A stretch of DNA of 51,745 nucleotides from Pseudidiomarina marina. GTDB lineage: Bacteria; Pseudomonadota; Gammaproteobacteria; Enterobacterales; Alteromonadaceae. The notes under the pieces are model-generated. The model made no database searches. It saw only the letters and a program-made list of their open reading frames with translations, and had not been told where the DNA came from. Below, piece after piece: positions 27,721-37,350 of the stretch. Numbering within the stretch: the first letter of the stretch is position 1; every line of letters starts with the position of its first letter. The stretch spans positions 1 through 51,745 of the forward strand of contig NZ_PIPZ01000006.1 in NCBI RefSeq assembly GCF_003987045.1, in the 5' to 3' direction. The translations under genes and the position numbers were made by a program.

Positions 27721-29049
27721 ATGAAATCATCCGCCAAACTCGTCTTAACAAGTATTGCTAGTTGTTTAGTTTTAGCCGGCTGTGGGGGTGACGGCGATGT
27801 AACTGTAGGTCCTATCGTTGAACAGTGCAGCGCTCGCGGACAAGTCGACACCTTCTACGACTATATGCAAGAGGATTACTTGTGGAACGAAGATATGCCG
27901 ACCAATGTTAATCCTGATAATTACAATAATATTTATGATTTGCTGGAAGCTTTGGTGGTACCGGAAGACCGGTACAGCTTTATTCTTACCGAAGAGGAAT
28001 ATCAAAGTCGCTTTGTTGACGCTGAGTATGCTGGTTTTGGTTTCAGTTCAAGATTAACGCTCGATGACCGTGTATTCATCAATTATGTCTACGCAGATTC
28101 TCCGGCCGAAATTGCCGGTATGAAACGTTCCGATGAGATAACACATATCAATGGCGAATCGGTGCAAACACTGATTCAGCAAAATCGTTATCAAGAAGCC
28201 CTCGGTGGCGATGAAACTGGCGTAAGCGTTGAATTAACTTGGCGAGATATGGATGGTGTCAGCTACACCGATGTACTCACCAAAGAAATTGTCGAAACCA
28301 ATACGGTACTAGCGACTGAGCGCTTCTTAATCGACGGCAAAGAAGTTGGTTATTACGTATTGAACAGCTTTATTAACCGCACCGGTGAAGACTTAAATAG
28401 TGCTTATGACCAATTTATGGGCGTCGATGAGTTGGTGATTGACCTTCGTTATAACGGCGGTGGTCTTACTCGTTATGCAAACCAAGCATCGACACAAGCT
28501 GCTGGCGATACAGTCATTGGTGAGGTATTCACCAAATATCTGTTCAATGCCAATAATACTGACTCCAATTTCATCGAGCAATTTCAACTATATGATGGCA
28601 TTCAACAACTAAATTTGAACCGTGTCTATATTTTGACTACGGGTGCGAGTTGTTCCTCATCTGAGTTAATCATTAACTCTTTAGATCCGTACATTGACGT
28701 CCTTGTTATTGGCCAACCTACCTGTGGTAAGCCGGTTGGACAGATTCCTGAGTTGATTTGCGACAAACGCGCTTTTGTGGTGAATTTCGAAACCGTGAAT
28801 GCTATCGACGAAGGTCGTTATTATGACGGTTTAGCGCCGAATTGTAGTGCAGACGATGTACTCGTTGGTGACTGGGGCGACGAAAATGATCCGATGTTGC
28901 AAGCTGCGGCTTATCACATTACATACGGACAGTGTCAGCCGGCTGCCACAATTTCTGACAAAGACACACGTCGCTCGCTCACTGAACAGCAGTTAGATGA
29001 GCAACGTCGCCCAACGAAACTGCCAGATTTGTGGCGTCAAGAACACTAA
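27721..29049 (+). CDS. S41 family peptidase, lipoprotein with PDZ domain
   Basis: C-terminal-processing-type serine protease. 442 residues from the ATG at 27721; an ATG 12 codons earlier is less likely. The lipobox LVLAGC gives lipid Cys21, followed by an acidic Gly-rich spacer. A PDZ-like domain lies at about 110-185 (YVYADSPAEIAGMKRSDEIT) and the S41 domain at about 205-400. The likely catalytic Ser is in ASCSSSELI (about 312), with Lys in TCGKPVG (about 337). The substrate is unknown. The stop overlaps the convergent ABC ATPase gene by 4 bp. Confidence 0.85.
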   Translation: MKSSAKLVLTSIASCLVLAGCGGDGDVTVGPIVEQCSARGQVDTFYDYMQEDYLWNEDMPTNVNPDNYNNIYDLLEALVVPEDRYSFILTEEEYQSRFVDAEYAGFGFSSRLTLDDRVFINYVYADSPAEIAGMKRSDEITHINGESVQTLIQQNRYQEALGGDETGVSVELTWRDMDGVSYTDVLTKEIVETNTVLATERFLIDGKEVGYYVLNSFINRTGEDLNSAYDQFMGVDELVIDLRYNGGGLTRYANQASTQAAGDTVIGEVFTKYLFNANNTDSNFIEQFQLYDGIQQLNLNRVYILTTGASCSSSELIINSLDPYIDVLVIGQPTCGKPVGQIPELICDKRAFVVNFETVNAIDEGRYYDGLAPNCSADDVLVGDWGDENDPMLQAAAYHITYGQCQPAATISDKDTRRSLTEQQLDEQRRPTKLPDLWRQEH

Positions 29050-29786
29050 AGACGGCGAGCAAGCATTGCAACGCCATTTCGATTGCATAACCAATCCACA
29101 CTAACCTTGTATGCCAGTGCAAGGTTAGTGTCGGATAACACCTGGTTAGGCTCACCACTTGCAAGTAATTGCCCTTCGTGTAACAACATCAATTCATCGC
29201 AATATTGCGCGGCAAGTGCGAGGTCATGCAGCGCAACGAGAACCAGTTTACCCTGCCCGCTCATCGCTTTTAGCCAGTCCATCACTAACAACTGATAGTT
29301 TAAATCGAGGCTTGCTATTGGTTCATCAGCCAGAATCAATGGCCGATTCATCGCGTTGACGCAGGCCAGCATCACACGGCGTTGCTCTCCGCCGGATAAT
29401 TCGGTAATCGAACGATTCATCAACGTTTGCAAATGAAAGTCGTCGATACTTCGTTCACGCCATGCCGTTAATGTTTGCGAAGATTCCTCAAGATTAACTT
29501 GGCTCGTCATAAGCAAATCACTAACCCGAACAGGCTCATGAAATTCATTTTTTTGCGAAAGGTATGCGAGTTGCTGGCGTTGTTCTGAAGGCGACCATCG
29601 AAACAGATCGTGACTGTGCCATAACGCAGCTCCTTTCGCCTTTTTCAGGCCACCCGCTAATATCGATAACAACGTCGACTTTCCGGAGCCGTTGGCACCA
29701 ATAACACCTACTAATCGCCCAGCAGGTGCACGATAAGAGACACTTTGTAATCGCCGAGGATAAGAGATATTCGAAAGTTCAAGCAT
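29046..29786 (-). CDS. btuD: ABC importer ATPase, BtuD-like
   Basis: ATPase of a metal-chelate/cobalamin-type importer, 246 residues. Walker A GANGSGKST (30-38), signature LSGGEQ (130-135), Walker B LILADEP (150-156). It is directly adjacent to the permease start and is the last gene of the btuF-btuC-btuD set. B12 versus siderophore or haem specificity cannot be decided from the ATPase. Confidence 0.82.
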   Translation of the reverse strand: MLELSNISYPRRLQSVSYRAPAGRLVGVIGANGSGKSTLLSILAGGLKKAKGAALWHSHDLFRWSPSEQRQQLAYLSQKNEFHEPVRVSDLLMTSQVNLEESSQTLTAWRERSIDDFHLQTLMNRSITELSGGEQRRVMLACVNAMNRPLILADEPIASLDLNYQLLVMDWLKAMSGQGKLVLVALHDLALAAQYCDELMLLHEGQLLASGEPNQVLSDTNLALAYKVSVDWLCNRNGVAMLARRL

Positions 29787-30739
29787 TACATACGTCCTGA
29801 GCGATGAAGTAACAACAACAGCCAGGGCGCGCCAATTAAGGCAATGACTACCCCCAGTTGTAGTTCAACTCGAGTATTGATGGTTTGTACGAGCGCATCA
29901 ACCCCAACTAATAGCATTCCACCAACAAATCCGCTGCTATAAATAAGCGAGTTTGGCCGACGTATCCCCAATAATCGAACCAAATGCGGCGCCACCAAAC
30001 CGATAAAGCCAATAATACCTGCGGTAACAACCGATGCTGATACAAGCAGTGCCGTAACCAGTAACAGCAAAAACCTCGACCAATACTCATTGAATCCAAG
30101 AGTTTGAGCTGTCGGCTCGTCAAAAATTTGAGCTTGAATATAACGACGTTGCGTGACCAGTATCAATAGACTAACAATAAGTAGTGGCAGAATTATCCAA
30201 ACGTATGCCCAGCCACGGTTGGCAACCGAGCCCATTAACCACAGCGCCCATTCTTGAAAGGCAAATGGATTCGGGGCTAAGTTAAGCACCACCGCAATGA
30301 GAGCACCCGAAATAGCTGAAAGAGCAACGCCAACCAAAATGATTCGAACACCTTGCGGCTGTCGCCCCGACAATAACCATAATAGGCCTAATGTGACCAT
30401 GCCGCCGAGTAGTCCAACAGCTGGTAGCCACCAGGACACCGGCCCGACTGCCCCCCAATACAATGTCGCAACGGTTGCAAGTGCCGCTCCACCGGCAATT
30501 CCTGTAATGCCGGGTTCGGCAAGTGGATTCCGAAGTAAAAGCTGCAAGATGCTTCCCGCTAATCCCAGAGCAACACCGTTACAGAAGGCTAACAATACGC
30601 GAGGTAACCTAATTTCAGTAAGAATAAAGCTTTCTAACTCATTGCTCGGCAATAACGACCAAGTTTCACCGCCGCTACCGAGGTGCCACAACATCATCAA
30701 TAACGCGAAGACTAGAATTAAGAAACTACGAGTCATCAT
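29786..30739 (-). CDS. btuC: ABC importer permease, BtuC-like
   Basis: FecCD/BtuC-family inner-membrane permease, 317 residues with about ten helices. Family segments are ESFILTEIRLPRVLLAFCNG, NPLAEPGITGIAGGAALATV and IIGFIGLVAPHLVRLLGIRR, the last contacting the ATPase. The start overlaps the binding-protein stop by 4 bp. Confidence 0.87.
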   Translation of the reverse strand: MMTRSFLILVFALLMMLWHLGSGGETWSLLPSNELESFILTEIRLPRVLLAFCNGVALGLAGSILQLLLRNPLAEPGITGIAGGAALATVATLYWGAVGPVSWWLPAVGLLGGMVTLGLLWLLSGRQPQGVRIILVGVALSAISGALIAVVLNLAPNPFAFQEWALWLMGSVANRGWAYVWIILPLLIVSLLILVTQRRYIQAQIFDEPTAQTLGFNEYWSRFLLLLVTALLVSASVVTAGIIGFIGLVAPHLVRLLGIRRPNSLIYSSGFVGGMLLVGVDALVQTINTRVELQLGVVIALIGAPWLLLLLHRSGRM

Positions 30740-31491
30740 GGCATAACTACCAGAGTAATATATTCAAGGGCTCGCTGGGCTGGGCAGCCACTCACGGTCG
30801 ACGGAATTTGCACTACTTTGCGCTTGGCGAGCCATGGTGATAGCGCGCCGTGCCACAACCATTCATTGGCGCGAGCATAGTCGTTAGAAAAACCGTCAAG
30901 TACCACTCGCTCAGGCTTTAATTGCAGTAATTGTTCTAAGTTGAGCTGTACAAGTTGATTCGACTCATCGGCCACTACGACGGTTATCTGGTTAGTTCTC
31001 AGCATGTCGACGATAAAGCTTTCACCACCCCAACTGTATTGATTCGGCATAATCACCAAAACTGACTCAATCAAGCTAGGTAACTGAGCTAATTGCTCTT
31101 GTTGCTGCTGTTGCCAGCTCTGCAAAGGTTGTTCAAGGTTAAGCGCTACACCAACTTGCTGAAGCGTTTGCTGCCATTGCATCCACGTATTTGGCTCTTC
31201 CACCAGAACAGCGCGCGTTGTCGCAGTCAGCTGCGCGACTAACCGCGGGTTCGTATAAGTTCCGTACAGCACAACATCCGGCGAAGCTCGAAGCACTCGC
31301 TCTAAGCGATTTCCATGGGCTGTACTCGGAATGAACTCCCAATTTGCAGGTAGCCATTGAGGTACCCAATCATCGAAGCATGGGTTGAGCGACACTAAAC
31401 GCTGTGCTGCGGCAGTGGTACCCGTTGTTAATCCGATTAATAAAAGACTGATATAGCCTAATACTTTCCGTTGCCCGAGCTTTGAATGCAC
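30736..31491 (-). CDS. btuF: Periplasmic binding protein, BtuF-like
   Basis: 251 residues, GTG start, signal peptide with core YISLLLIGLTTGTTAAAQ. The mature start RLVSLNPCFDDWVPQWLP is typical of the BtuF/FecB class III binding proteins. A central SWQQQQQEQLAQLPSLI helix links two lobes. No cobalamin riboswitch precedes it. It begins 2 bp after the radA stop and so is probably read through from radA. Cobalamin as the substrate is likely but not proven. Confidence 0.75.
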   Translation of the reverse strand: MHSKLGQRKVLGYISLLLIGLTTGTTAAAQRLVSLNPCFDDWVPQWLPANWEFIPSTAHGNRLERVLRASPDVVLYGTYTNPRLVAQLTATTRAVLVEEPNTWMQWQQTLQQVGVALNLEQPLQSWQQQQQEQLAQLPSLIESVLVIMPNQYSWGGESFIVDMLRTNQITVVVADESNQLVQLNLEQLLQLKPERVVLDGFSNDYARANEWLWHGALSPWLAKRKVVQIPSTVSGCPAQRALEYITLVVMP

Positions 31492-31493
31492 AA

Positions 31494-32855
31494 TTAAGTT
31501 GCCTCAAGCGCTTCTTGCAAACTTTTCACACCGATCACTTCCATCCCTTCAATTTTATCTTTAGGTTTATTGGCGACCGGAACGATAGCTTTAGTGAAAC
31601 CATGTTTAGCCGCCTCGTGGAGTCGAGCTTGACCATTCGGTACTGGCCGAATTTCTCCGGACAAACCAACCTCGCCAAACACGATAAGATCACGAGGCAA
31701 CTCGGTTTCGCGAAAACTGGAAACAATTGCGAGCAATAGCGCAAGGTCGGCGCCAGTTTCCATCACACGCACACCACCAACAACGTTTACAAAAACATCT
31801 TGGTCTGACATGTGCAACCCGCCATGACGGTGCAGCACTGCCAATAACATAGCTAAGCGCGTTGTTTCCATACCCACAGCAACGCGTCTTGGATTAGCAA
31901 GCTGACTCACATCAACCAGCGCTTGCAATTCAACCAACAAGGGACGCGTTCCTTCCCAGATAACCATCACCACCGAACCGCTACCGTGTTGCTCGCCACG
32001 CTGTAAGAATATCGCCGATGGATTCGTGACTTCTTTGAGACCTTGTCCTGTCATCGCAAAAACGCCGAGCTCGTTGGCAGGGCCAAAGCGATTTTTATGA
32101 CCACGAAGCGTTCTAAACCGGGAATCAGTATCGCCTTCCAGCAATATTGAGCAGTCGATACAATGCTCCAGCACCTTTGGTCCAGCTAGCGAGCCATCCT
32201 TGGTAACATGGCCAACCATAATTATCGCAACGCCCTTTTGTTTCGCATACCGCGTGAGATAAGCAGCGCATTCACGAACCTGTGAAACACTGCCAGGTGC
32301 CGACTGAATATCAGCCAAATGCATCACTTGAATAGAGTCGATAACCATCACCCGAGGTTGTTCTTGGTCAGCAAGGTCGCAAATCGTCTCAACCGAAGTT
32401 TCGGCCAACATGCGAAGTTTGTTTGTTGGCAACGATAGACGTTGCGCGCGTAAAGCTACCTGCTGCAATGACTCTTCACCAGTGATATACAAAACATTCA
32501 TCTGGTCTGCCAAGCGACACATGGTTTGTAGTAACAAAGTACTTTTACCAGCGCCCGGCGAGCCACCAATAAGAATGGCAGAGCCTGGCACAATGCCGCC
32601 ACCAAGAACTCGGTCGAATTCGGTGAAGCTACTGCTAAATCGAGGTAGCTCTTCTAAATCCACTTCATTCAATGTCTGCACTTTTGCAAGCGTAGCGCCA
32701 GCATAGCCGCGGCGTTCAGCACCAGTTGCTTTGACGCTTCCTAATCGCACCTCAGTGATGGTATTCCATGCTTTGCACTCAGGACACTGCCCCAGCCATC
32801 TAGCAAAGTCAGCGCCACAATCATTGCAGACATATGCTGTTTTCGTTTTTGCCAT
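31494..32855 (-). CDS. radA: DNA repair protein RadA
   Basis: RecA-like branch-migration ATPase, 453 residues. N-terminal zinc finger with Cys10, Cys13, Cys24 and Cys27; Walker A GGSPGAGKST near 97-106; the RadA-specific KNRFG motif in LRGHKNRFGPANELGVF; and a C-terminal Lon-like domain. It follows serB by 32 bp, as in E. coli. Confidence 0.96.
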   Translation of the reverse strand: MAKTKTAYVCNDCGADFARWLGQCPECKAWNTITEVRLGSVKATGAERRGYAGATLAKVQTLNEVDLEELPRFSSSFTEFDRVLGGGIVPGSAILIGGSPGAGKSTLLLQTMCRLADQMNVLYITGEESLQQVALRAQRLSLPTNKLRMLAETSVETICDLADQEQPRVMVIDSIQVMHLADIQSAPGSVSQVRECAAYLTRYAKQKGVAIIMVGHVTKDGSLAGPKVLEHCIDCSILLEGDTDSRFRTLRGHKNRFGPANELGVFAMTGQGLKEVTNPSAIFLQRGEQHGSGSVVMVIWEGTRPLLVELQALVDVSQLANPRRVAVGMETTRLAMLLAVLHRHGGLHMSDQDVFVNVVGGVRVMETGADLALLLAIVSSFRETELPRDLIVFGEVGLSGEIRPVPNGQARLHEAAKHGFTKAIVPVANKPKDKIEGMEVIGVKSLQEALEAT

Positions 32856-32887
32856 CGTTTAAATTTTTCCTTTAAAACTGTTCGATC

Positions 32888-33550
32888 TTATTTCGTAGCT
32901 AAAGTCTGTTGCTCAAAATAATCGATAACAGCTGATAAATCGGGAACATCGATACACAGGTCGGCCACATTTCGTAGCGCCGGCTTGGCGCAAAACGCGA
33001 TGCCAAAGTTGGCAGCTTCAAGCATAGGAATATCATTTGCACCATCACCGATTGCAATCGTTTGCCGTTTGTCTATGCCGAGTTCATTAGCCCAGTTCAC
33101 GAGACATTCAGCTTTCGTTTTTGCATCAACAATCGGCTCCGCAACCTCCCCAGTTAACCGGTCTGCGTTCCACAGCAACGTATTAGCGCGACAGAAACGT
33201 AAGCTCAATTGCTCCTGTACCTTGTCTGTAAACCAAGTAAAGCCACCAGATACCAGCCCGACATGCCAGTGATGCTGCTGCAACCAACGTACGAGGTCCT
33301 CTGCGCCTGGCGTGAATGGGATTGGCTCGAAGAGTGTACTTAATTGCTTTGCTGTCACTCCAGTTAACGCTGCAACTCGCGCCCGCAAGCTTTCAGAGAA
33401 ATCCAATTCACCTCGCATCGCACTCTCAGTAATTGCGCTCACCGTATCCTTACAACCAGCAAGTGCCGCTATTTCATCAATACATTCGATAGTGATTAGG
33501 GTCGAATCCATATCAAAAACAACGAGACCGGGTTTTGAAAAATCGGGCAT
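32888..33550 (-). CDS. serB: Phosphoserine phosphatase SerB
   Basis: HAD-family enzyme of the last step in serine synthesis. 220 residues, without the N-terminal regulatory extension of the 322-residue E. coli protein. Nucleophile motif VVFDMDSTLI (Asp13, Asp15), then GLVSGGFTWF, and the motif III/IV region IAIGDGANDIPMLEAANFGI. Divergent from the smp-like gene. Confidence 0.94.
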   Translation of the reverse strand: MPDFSKPGLVVFDMDSTLITIECIDEIAALAGCKDTVSAITESAMRGELDFSESLRARVAALTGVTAKQLSTLFEPIPFTPGAEDLVRWLQQHHWHVGLVSGGFTWFTDKVQEQLSLRFCRANTLLWNADRLTGEVAEPIVDAKTKAECLVNWANELGIDKRQTIAIGDGANDIPMLEAANFGIAFCAKPALRNVADLCIDVPDLSAVIDYFEQQTLATK

Positions 33551-33614
33551 GAAGGGTTCGCCTTAAATGTTAAGTAGGTTGCTAAGCACAAGCAATTCAA
33601 CGTATATTTGCCGC

Positions 33615-34196
33615 ATGATAAAAATCCCTACTCATGTTAACAGTCTATTCAAACTTGTCTATCGGCGAGGGCGCCGATTCGGGCTCGCGATACTGTTGAT
33701 ATTACTCATTGAGCAGTTGTGGAGTGCCATGCACACCACTAGTCTGCAGGAGTTTCAATCACACAGCCACCAATTAATGAGTTTAACCGCTGAACAAGCC
33801 GCTGCCGAAGCTCGTTATTGGATAACGGTAGACGATACCGAGAGTCTCGAACAATTAGTGTCACAACTGCAACTTAAACCGTTTATTGCGGCAGCACAAA
33901 TTCAAAACCGCTTTGGTCAAGCAATCACCTCTTCGCTTGCCCAGGCCGAAAGTGACCAAGTTGAGCAAGCACTAGTTCTCGTTGAAGAAGTTATGGATGG
34001 TGATCGAGTTATCGGTTATTTGACGTTAACTGTTGATGAGTCATTGTTGCTTGAAGCGCCGGTTAAAACGCACGCCTATCTAACCTTCTACGGTCAGTTT
34101 TTATTAGGATTTGCGGTTCTGGCAGGTATTTTTATGGCCATCACCTTTAATCGTTGGCGATACCGACGTTCTGCGCTTCCTGAAACTACCGAATAG
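33615..34196 (+). CDS. YtjB/Smp-like membrane protein
   Basis: 193 residues from the ATG at 33615; the frame is open from 33567 but the earlier part does not look like protein. One helix at about 20-33 (FGLAILLILLIEQLWSAM), a periplasmic domain, and a second helix near the C-terminus (YGQFLLGFAVLAGIFMAITF). It lies divergent to serB exactly as ytjB (smp) does in E. coli. Its function is not established. The final 11 bp overlap the convergent tatD-family gene. Confidence 0.75.
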   Translation: MIKIPTHVNSLFKLVYRRGRRFGLAILLILLIEQLWSAMHTTSLQEFQSHSHQLMSLTAEQAAAEARYWITVDDTESLEQLVSQLQLKPFIAAAQIQNRFGQAITSSLAQAESDQVEQALVLVEEVMDGDRVIGYLTLTVDESLLLEAPVKTHAYLTFYGQFLLGFAVLAGIFMAITFNRWRYRRSALPETTE

Positions 34197-34965
34197 ACGC
34201 GCCAAATAGACGACAGGTGTTATTCCAGATAACTTTTGCTAGTTGCTCTATCGGCTCGCCTCGTAGCTCACTGAGTTGTTCCAATACTCTAAAGCATTGT
34301 GCAGGCTCGTTCCGCTGGCCTTGAAATCCTTTCAATGGCATATCCGGTGCGTCAGTTTCAAGCACTAGATGATGGATATTGGCTTGTTGAATGGCTTGAC
34401 GTGTCTTATTGGCTCGTGAATAGGTAATGGTTCCGCCAACTCCCAGCATAAATCCTAGATTAATCCATTCATTGGCTTGCTCTGCGCTGCCAGAAAAGGC
34501 ATGGATGACCCCGGGAACTTCAGGTAGCTTATCTCGCACAGGTTTTAAAATTCGAAGTAATTCGGGCTGGGTTTTTCGATGGTGTAAAACGACACGGCGC
34601 TTAAACGTTACGGCTAAATCAACTTGAGCAGAGAATAGCTCGTATTGTTTTTTGTAGTCGCTCATATTAGCGTCGAGGCCAATTTCTCCCACGACAGCGC
34701 CCGGAGCGCTGTCGAGTTGTCGCGCTAACCAATCAAGATCTGAAGCTTGATGTTCTTCAATAAAATAAGGATGCAGGCCATATCCTTCAATAATCTCTAT
34801 CGGCAGACAGTCATCAATCCATCGTTTATCACTGCTTAATTGGCGGGTGACACCAGGAACGAAAAGCCGCTTTACACCTTGCTGCGCAGCCCGTTGCATC
34901 ACAGCTTCTCGATCCTGTTGAAAGGCGTCAAAATTAATGTGACAGTGACTATCAAACAATTTCAC
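34186..34965 (-). CDS. yjjV: TatD-family metal-dependent hydrolase, YjjV-like
   Basis: 259 residues, same length as E. coli YjjV, from a GTG start after GGGGG. Metal-binding motifs: FDSHCHINFD at the N-terminus, VVGEIGLDANMSDYKKQ (Glu), VVLHHRK (His), PGVIHAFSGS (His) and LVLETDAPDMPL (Asp). TatD proteins are nucleases or deoxyribonuclease-like hydrolases. The exact substrate is unknown. It lies 25 bp after prfC and is probably co-transcribed with it. Confidence 0.85.
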   Translation of the reverse strand: MKLFDSHCHINFDAFQQDREAVMQRAAQQGVKRLFVPGVTRQLSSDKRWIDDCLPIEIIEGYGLHPYFIEEHQASDLDWLARQLDSAPGAVVGEIGLDANMSDYKKQYELFSAQVDLAVTFKRRVVLHHRKTQPELLRILKPVRDKLPEVPGVIHAFSGSAEQANEWINLGFMLGVGGTITYSRANKTRQAIQQANIHHLVLETDAPDMPLKGFQGQRNEPAQCFRVLEQLSELRGEPIEQLAKVIWNNTCRLFGASIR

Positions 34966-34990
34966 GACGCCCCCTTTGATGAGCCGTTAT

Positions 34991-36586
34991 TTAGTGCTCC
35001 CGCGTATGGCTAAAGACGATATCTGGGTAACGCTCGGTAGCCAAGCTCAGATTCACCATGGTCGGTGCAATATAAGTTAGATTGTCACCACCATCGAGAG
35101 CAAGATTTGATTCCGCTTTACGGCGAAAATCGTCGAGTTTTTTAGCATCAGAACAACTGACCCAACGCGCCGTCGCAACATTAATATTCTCGTAAACCGC
35201 ATCGACGTTATATTCCGACTTCAATCGATGAACAACCACATCAAACTGCAGCACACCCACCGCGCCAACAATCAGATCGTTATTACTCAGTGGGCGGAAA
35301 ACCTGTACCGCGCCTTCTTCAGATAGCTGCACTAATCCTTTGAGCAATTGCTTTTGCTTCAACGGATCTTTTAAGCGAATACGGCGGAAGAGTTCTGGCG
35401 CAAAATTCGGAATGCCACTGAACTTAAACTGCTCACCGCCAGTAAAGGTATCACCAATTTGAATGGTACCGTGGTTGTGCAAGCCAATAATATCCCCCGG
35501 ATATGCCTCTTCAACCTGCTCACGATCACCGGCCAAAAAGGTTAACGCATCGGCAATACGAACGTCTTTACCAATGCGTACTTGGTGCATTTTCATACCC
35601 TTCTCATACTTGCCTGAAACGATACGCATAAATGCCACACGGTCACGGTGCTTCGGATCCATATTCGCTTGGATTTTGAAAACGAAACCAGAGAAATCTG
35701 GGTGAGTCGCTGCAATAGCCTTCCCGTCATCGGTTTCACGCGCAAGCGGCGTTGGCGCCCAATCCACAAGGCCATCCAGCATGTGGTCAACACCAAAGTT
35801 ACCCAATGCTGTACCAAAATAGACCGGTGTTAATTCGCCAGCCAAAAACATCTCAAGATCAAAACCGTTCGAAGCCCCTTTCACCAACTCAATTTGCATG
35901 CGTAATTCGTCGGCAAAATCGCCAATTCGCGAATCCAGTTCAGGGTTATCCAAGCCTTTGATTACGTCGACCTCTTGAATGCGGTGACCTTGACCGGTTT
36001 TGTAAAAAATAACCTCATCTTTAAGAAGGTGGTAAACCCCTTTAAAATTCTTGCCAGAACCGATTGGCCAAGTAATTGGCGCGCACATGATATTCAGAAC
36101 ATTCTCGACTTCGTCCAATAACTCAAGTGGATCGCGAATATCGCGGTCGAGTTTATTCATGAAGGTGATGATTGGTGTATCACGCAGACGTGTTACTTCC
36201 ATCAATTTAATTGTGCGATCCTCAACACCTTTTGCGCCGTCAATCACCATGAGGCAAGAGTCGACTGCTGTCAGGGTGCGGTAGGTATCTTCAGAGAAGT
36301 CTTCGTGACCTGGAGTATCAAGCAAGTTGACCAAGGCATTTCGATAGGGAAATTGCATCACCGAGGTGGTCACCGAGATCCCCCGCTCTTTTTCCATTTC
36401 CATCCAGTCAGATTTCGCATGCTGACCCGATTTCTTGCCTTTCACCGTACCAGCTTTTTGAAGCTTTTGACCGTGTAACAATACTTTTTCAGTAATGGTC
36501 GTTTTACCCGCATCAGGGTGCGAGATAATAGCGAACGTGCGTCGCTTGGCGACTTCTTTGGCGATAACTTTGGCCAGATCTGACAT
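34991..36586 (-). CDS. prfC: Peptide chain release factor 3
   Basis: GTPase that removes RF1/RF2 from the ribosome. 531 residues. G motifs: SHPDAGKTT (G1), [16 protein letters not shown] (G3) and FMNKLDRD (G4), followed by the EF-G-like domains II and III. AAGAG precedes the ATG. Confidence 0.97.
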   Translation of the reverse strand: MSDLAKVIAKEVAKRRTFAIISHPDAGKTTITEKVLLHGQKLQKAGTVKGKKSGQHAKSDWMEMEKERGISVTTSVMQFPYRNALVNLLDTPGHEDFSEDTYRTLTAVDSCLMVIDGAKGVEDRTIKLMEVTRLRDTPIITFMNKLDRDIRDPLELLDEVENVLNIMCAPITWPIGSGKNFKGVYHLLKDEVIFYKTGQGHRIQEVDVIKGLDNPELDSRIGDFADELRMQIELVKGASNGFDLEMFLAGELTPVYFGTALGNFGVDHMLDGLVDWAPTPLARETDDGKAIAATHPDFSGFVFKIQANMDPKHRDRVAFMRIVSGKYEKGMKMHQVRIGKDVRIADALTFLAGDREQVEEAYPGDIIGLHNHGTIQIGDTFTGGEQFKFSGIPNFAPELFRRIRLKDPLKQKQLLKGLVQLSEEGAVQVFRPLSNNDLIVGAVGVLQFDVVVHRLKSEYNVDAVYENINVATARWVSCSDAKKLDDFRRKAESNLALDGGDNLTYIAPTMVNLSLATERYPDIVFSHTREH

Positions 36587-36636
36587 GCTGAACTCTTTTT
36601 CCTAATGGATAAGTCAATATAAAGACAATAAATACG

Positions 36637-36673
36637 AAAGTGCCGCGAATTCTAACCGAATTCGCGGCACTTT
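36637..36673. terminator. Long hairpin between SCO gene and prfC
   Basis: A perfect 16-bp inverted repeat (36637-36652 with 36658-36673), core GTGCCGCGAATTC, with a 5-nt loop TAACC. Only three to four T follow on either strand, so it is a moderate intrinsic terminator. It probably ends the minus-strand copper operon. Confidence 0.65.
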
Positions 36674-36706
36674 TGTACGATTAACTCAAATAGAGAGTCA
36701 GCGGGT

Positions 36707-37348
36707 TTAGTGGTGCAACAAATGATTCTCGTCAATAATTTTCACCAAAGCCTTCACTGCATCGTCAACAGGTCGGTTCAAGCCTTCTACACGTTCTACC
36801 ACCCGACCATGGACATCGAGTACGGTAACTAAATTACTGTGATCAAAATCTCCATCTGCGCGTTTACGGTAACGAACGCCGAGTAAAGTAGCTAAGGCGC
36901 GAATGTTGGTGTCTTCACCGTGAAGAAATGTCCAAACATCGTCTCCCAAATTATATTTCTCCGCATATTCTGCCAATGCTGCTGGGGTGTCGCGGTCTTC
37001 GTCAAAGCTTATCATGACTAATTTCACTTCACGTTTATAAGCTTCCGGTAACGCTTCGAAGATGCGGCGTGCATCATTGACTAGCACTGGACATGCGGTG
37101 GTGCAACTACCATAAATCATGGAAACAACAACTGGTTTCCCTTGGAAGTTGGCCAGCGTCAATGACTCGCCAGTGTGTGCTTGCCACTCACCATCTAAGT
37201 GATAAATCGAGTGTTCTTGATTCACCGGTTCAGCTTTGAACGTTGTGTGATTTTTATGATCATGATGATTATGTTGACTGTGATCTTGTGCCACAGCGAC
37301 ACCAGAACTCAAAAAAATGACGGATAAAGCAAACATGATGTTTTTCAT
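36707..37348 (-). CDS. SCO1/SenC-family copper chaperone
   Basis: 213 residues from the ATG at 37348 (GGAGAA seven bases upstream). Signal peptide to about residue 20, then a His-rich stretch DHSQHNHHDHKNH (22-34) able to bind copper. The thioredoxin-like domain has the copper motif CTTAC (Cys82, Cys86) and the distant His170 in DFDHSNLVTV. SCO proteins deliver copper to periplasmic or oxidase sites. Placement after nirK and nirV suggests NirK as client. Confidence 0.88.
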   Translation of the reverse strand: MKNIMFALSVIFLSSGVAVAQDHSQHNHHDHKNHTTFKAEPVNQEHSIYHLDGEWQAHTGESLTLANFQGKPVVVSMIYGSCTTACPVLVNDARRIFEALPEAYKREVKLVMISFDEDRDTPAALAEYAEKYNLGDDVWTFLHGEDTNIRALATLLGVRYRKRADGDFDHSNLVTVLDVHGRVVERVEGLNRPVDDAVKALVKIIDENHLLHH

Positions 37349-37350
37349 AA

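Noticed and set aside
31488-31560. Cobalamin riboswitch before btuF
   Set aside because: btuF starts 2 bp after radA and the upstream sequence is radA coding sequence. No B12-box motif was seen.
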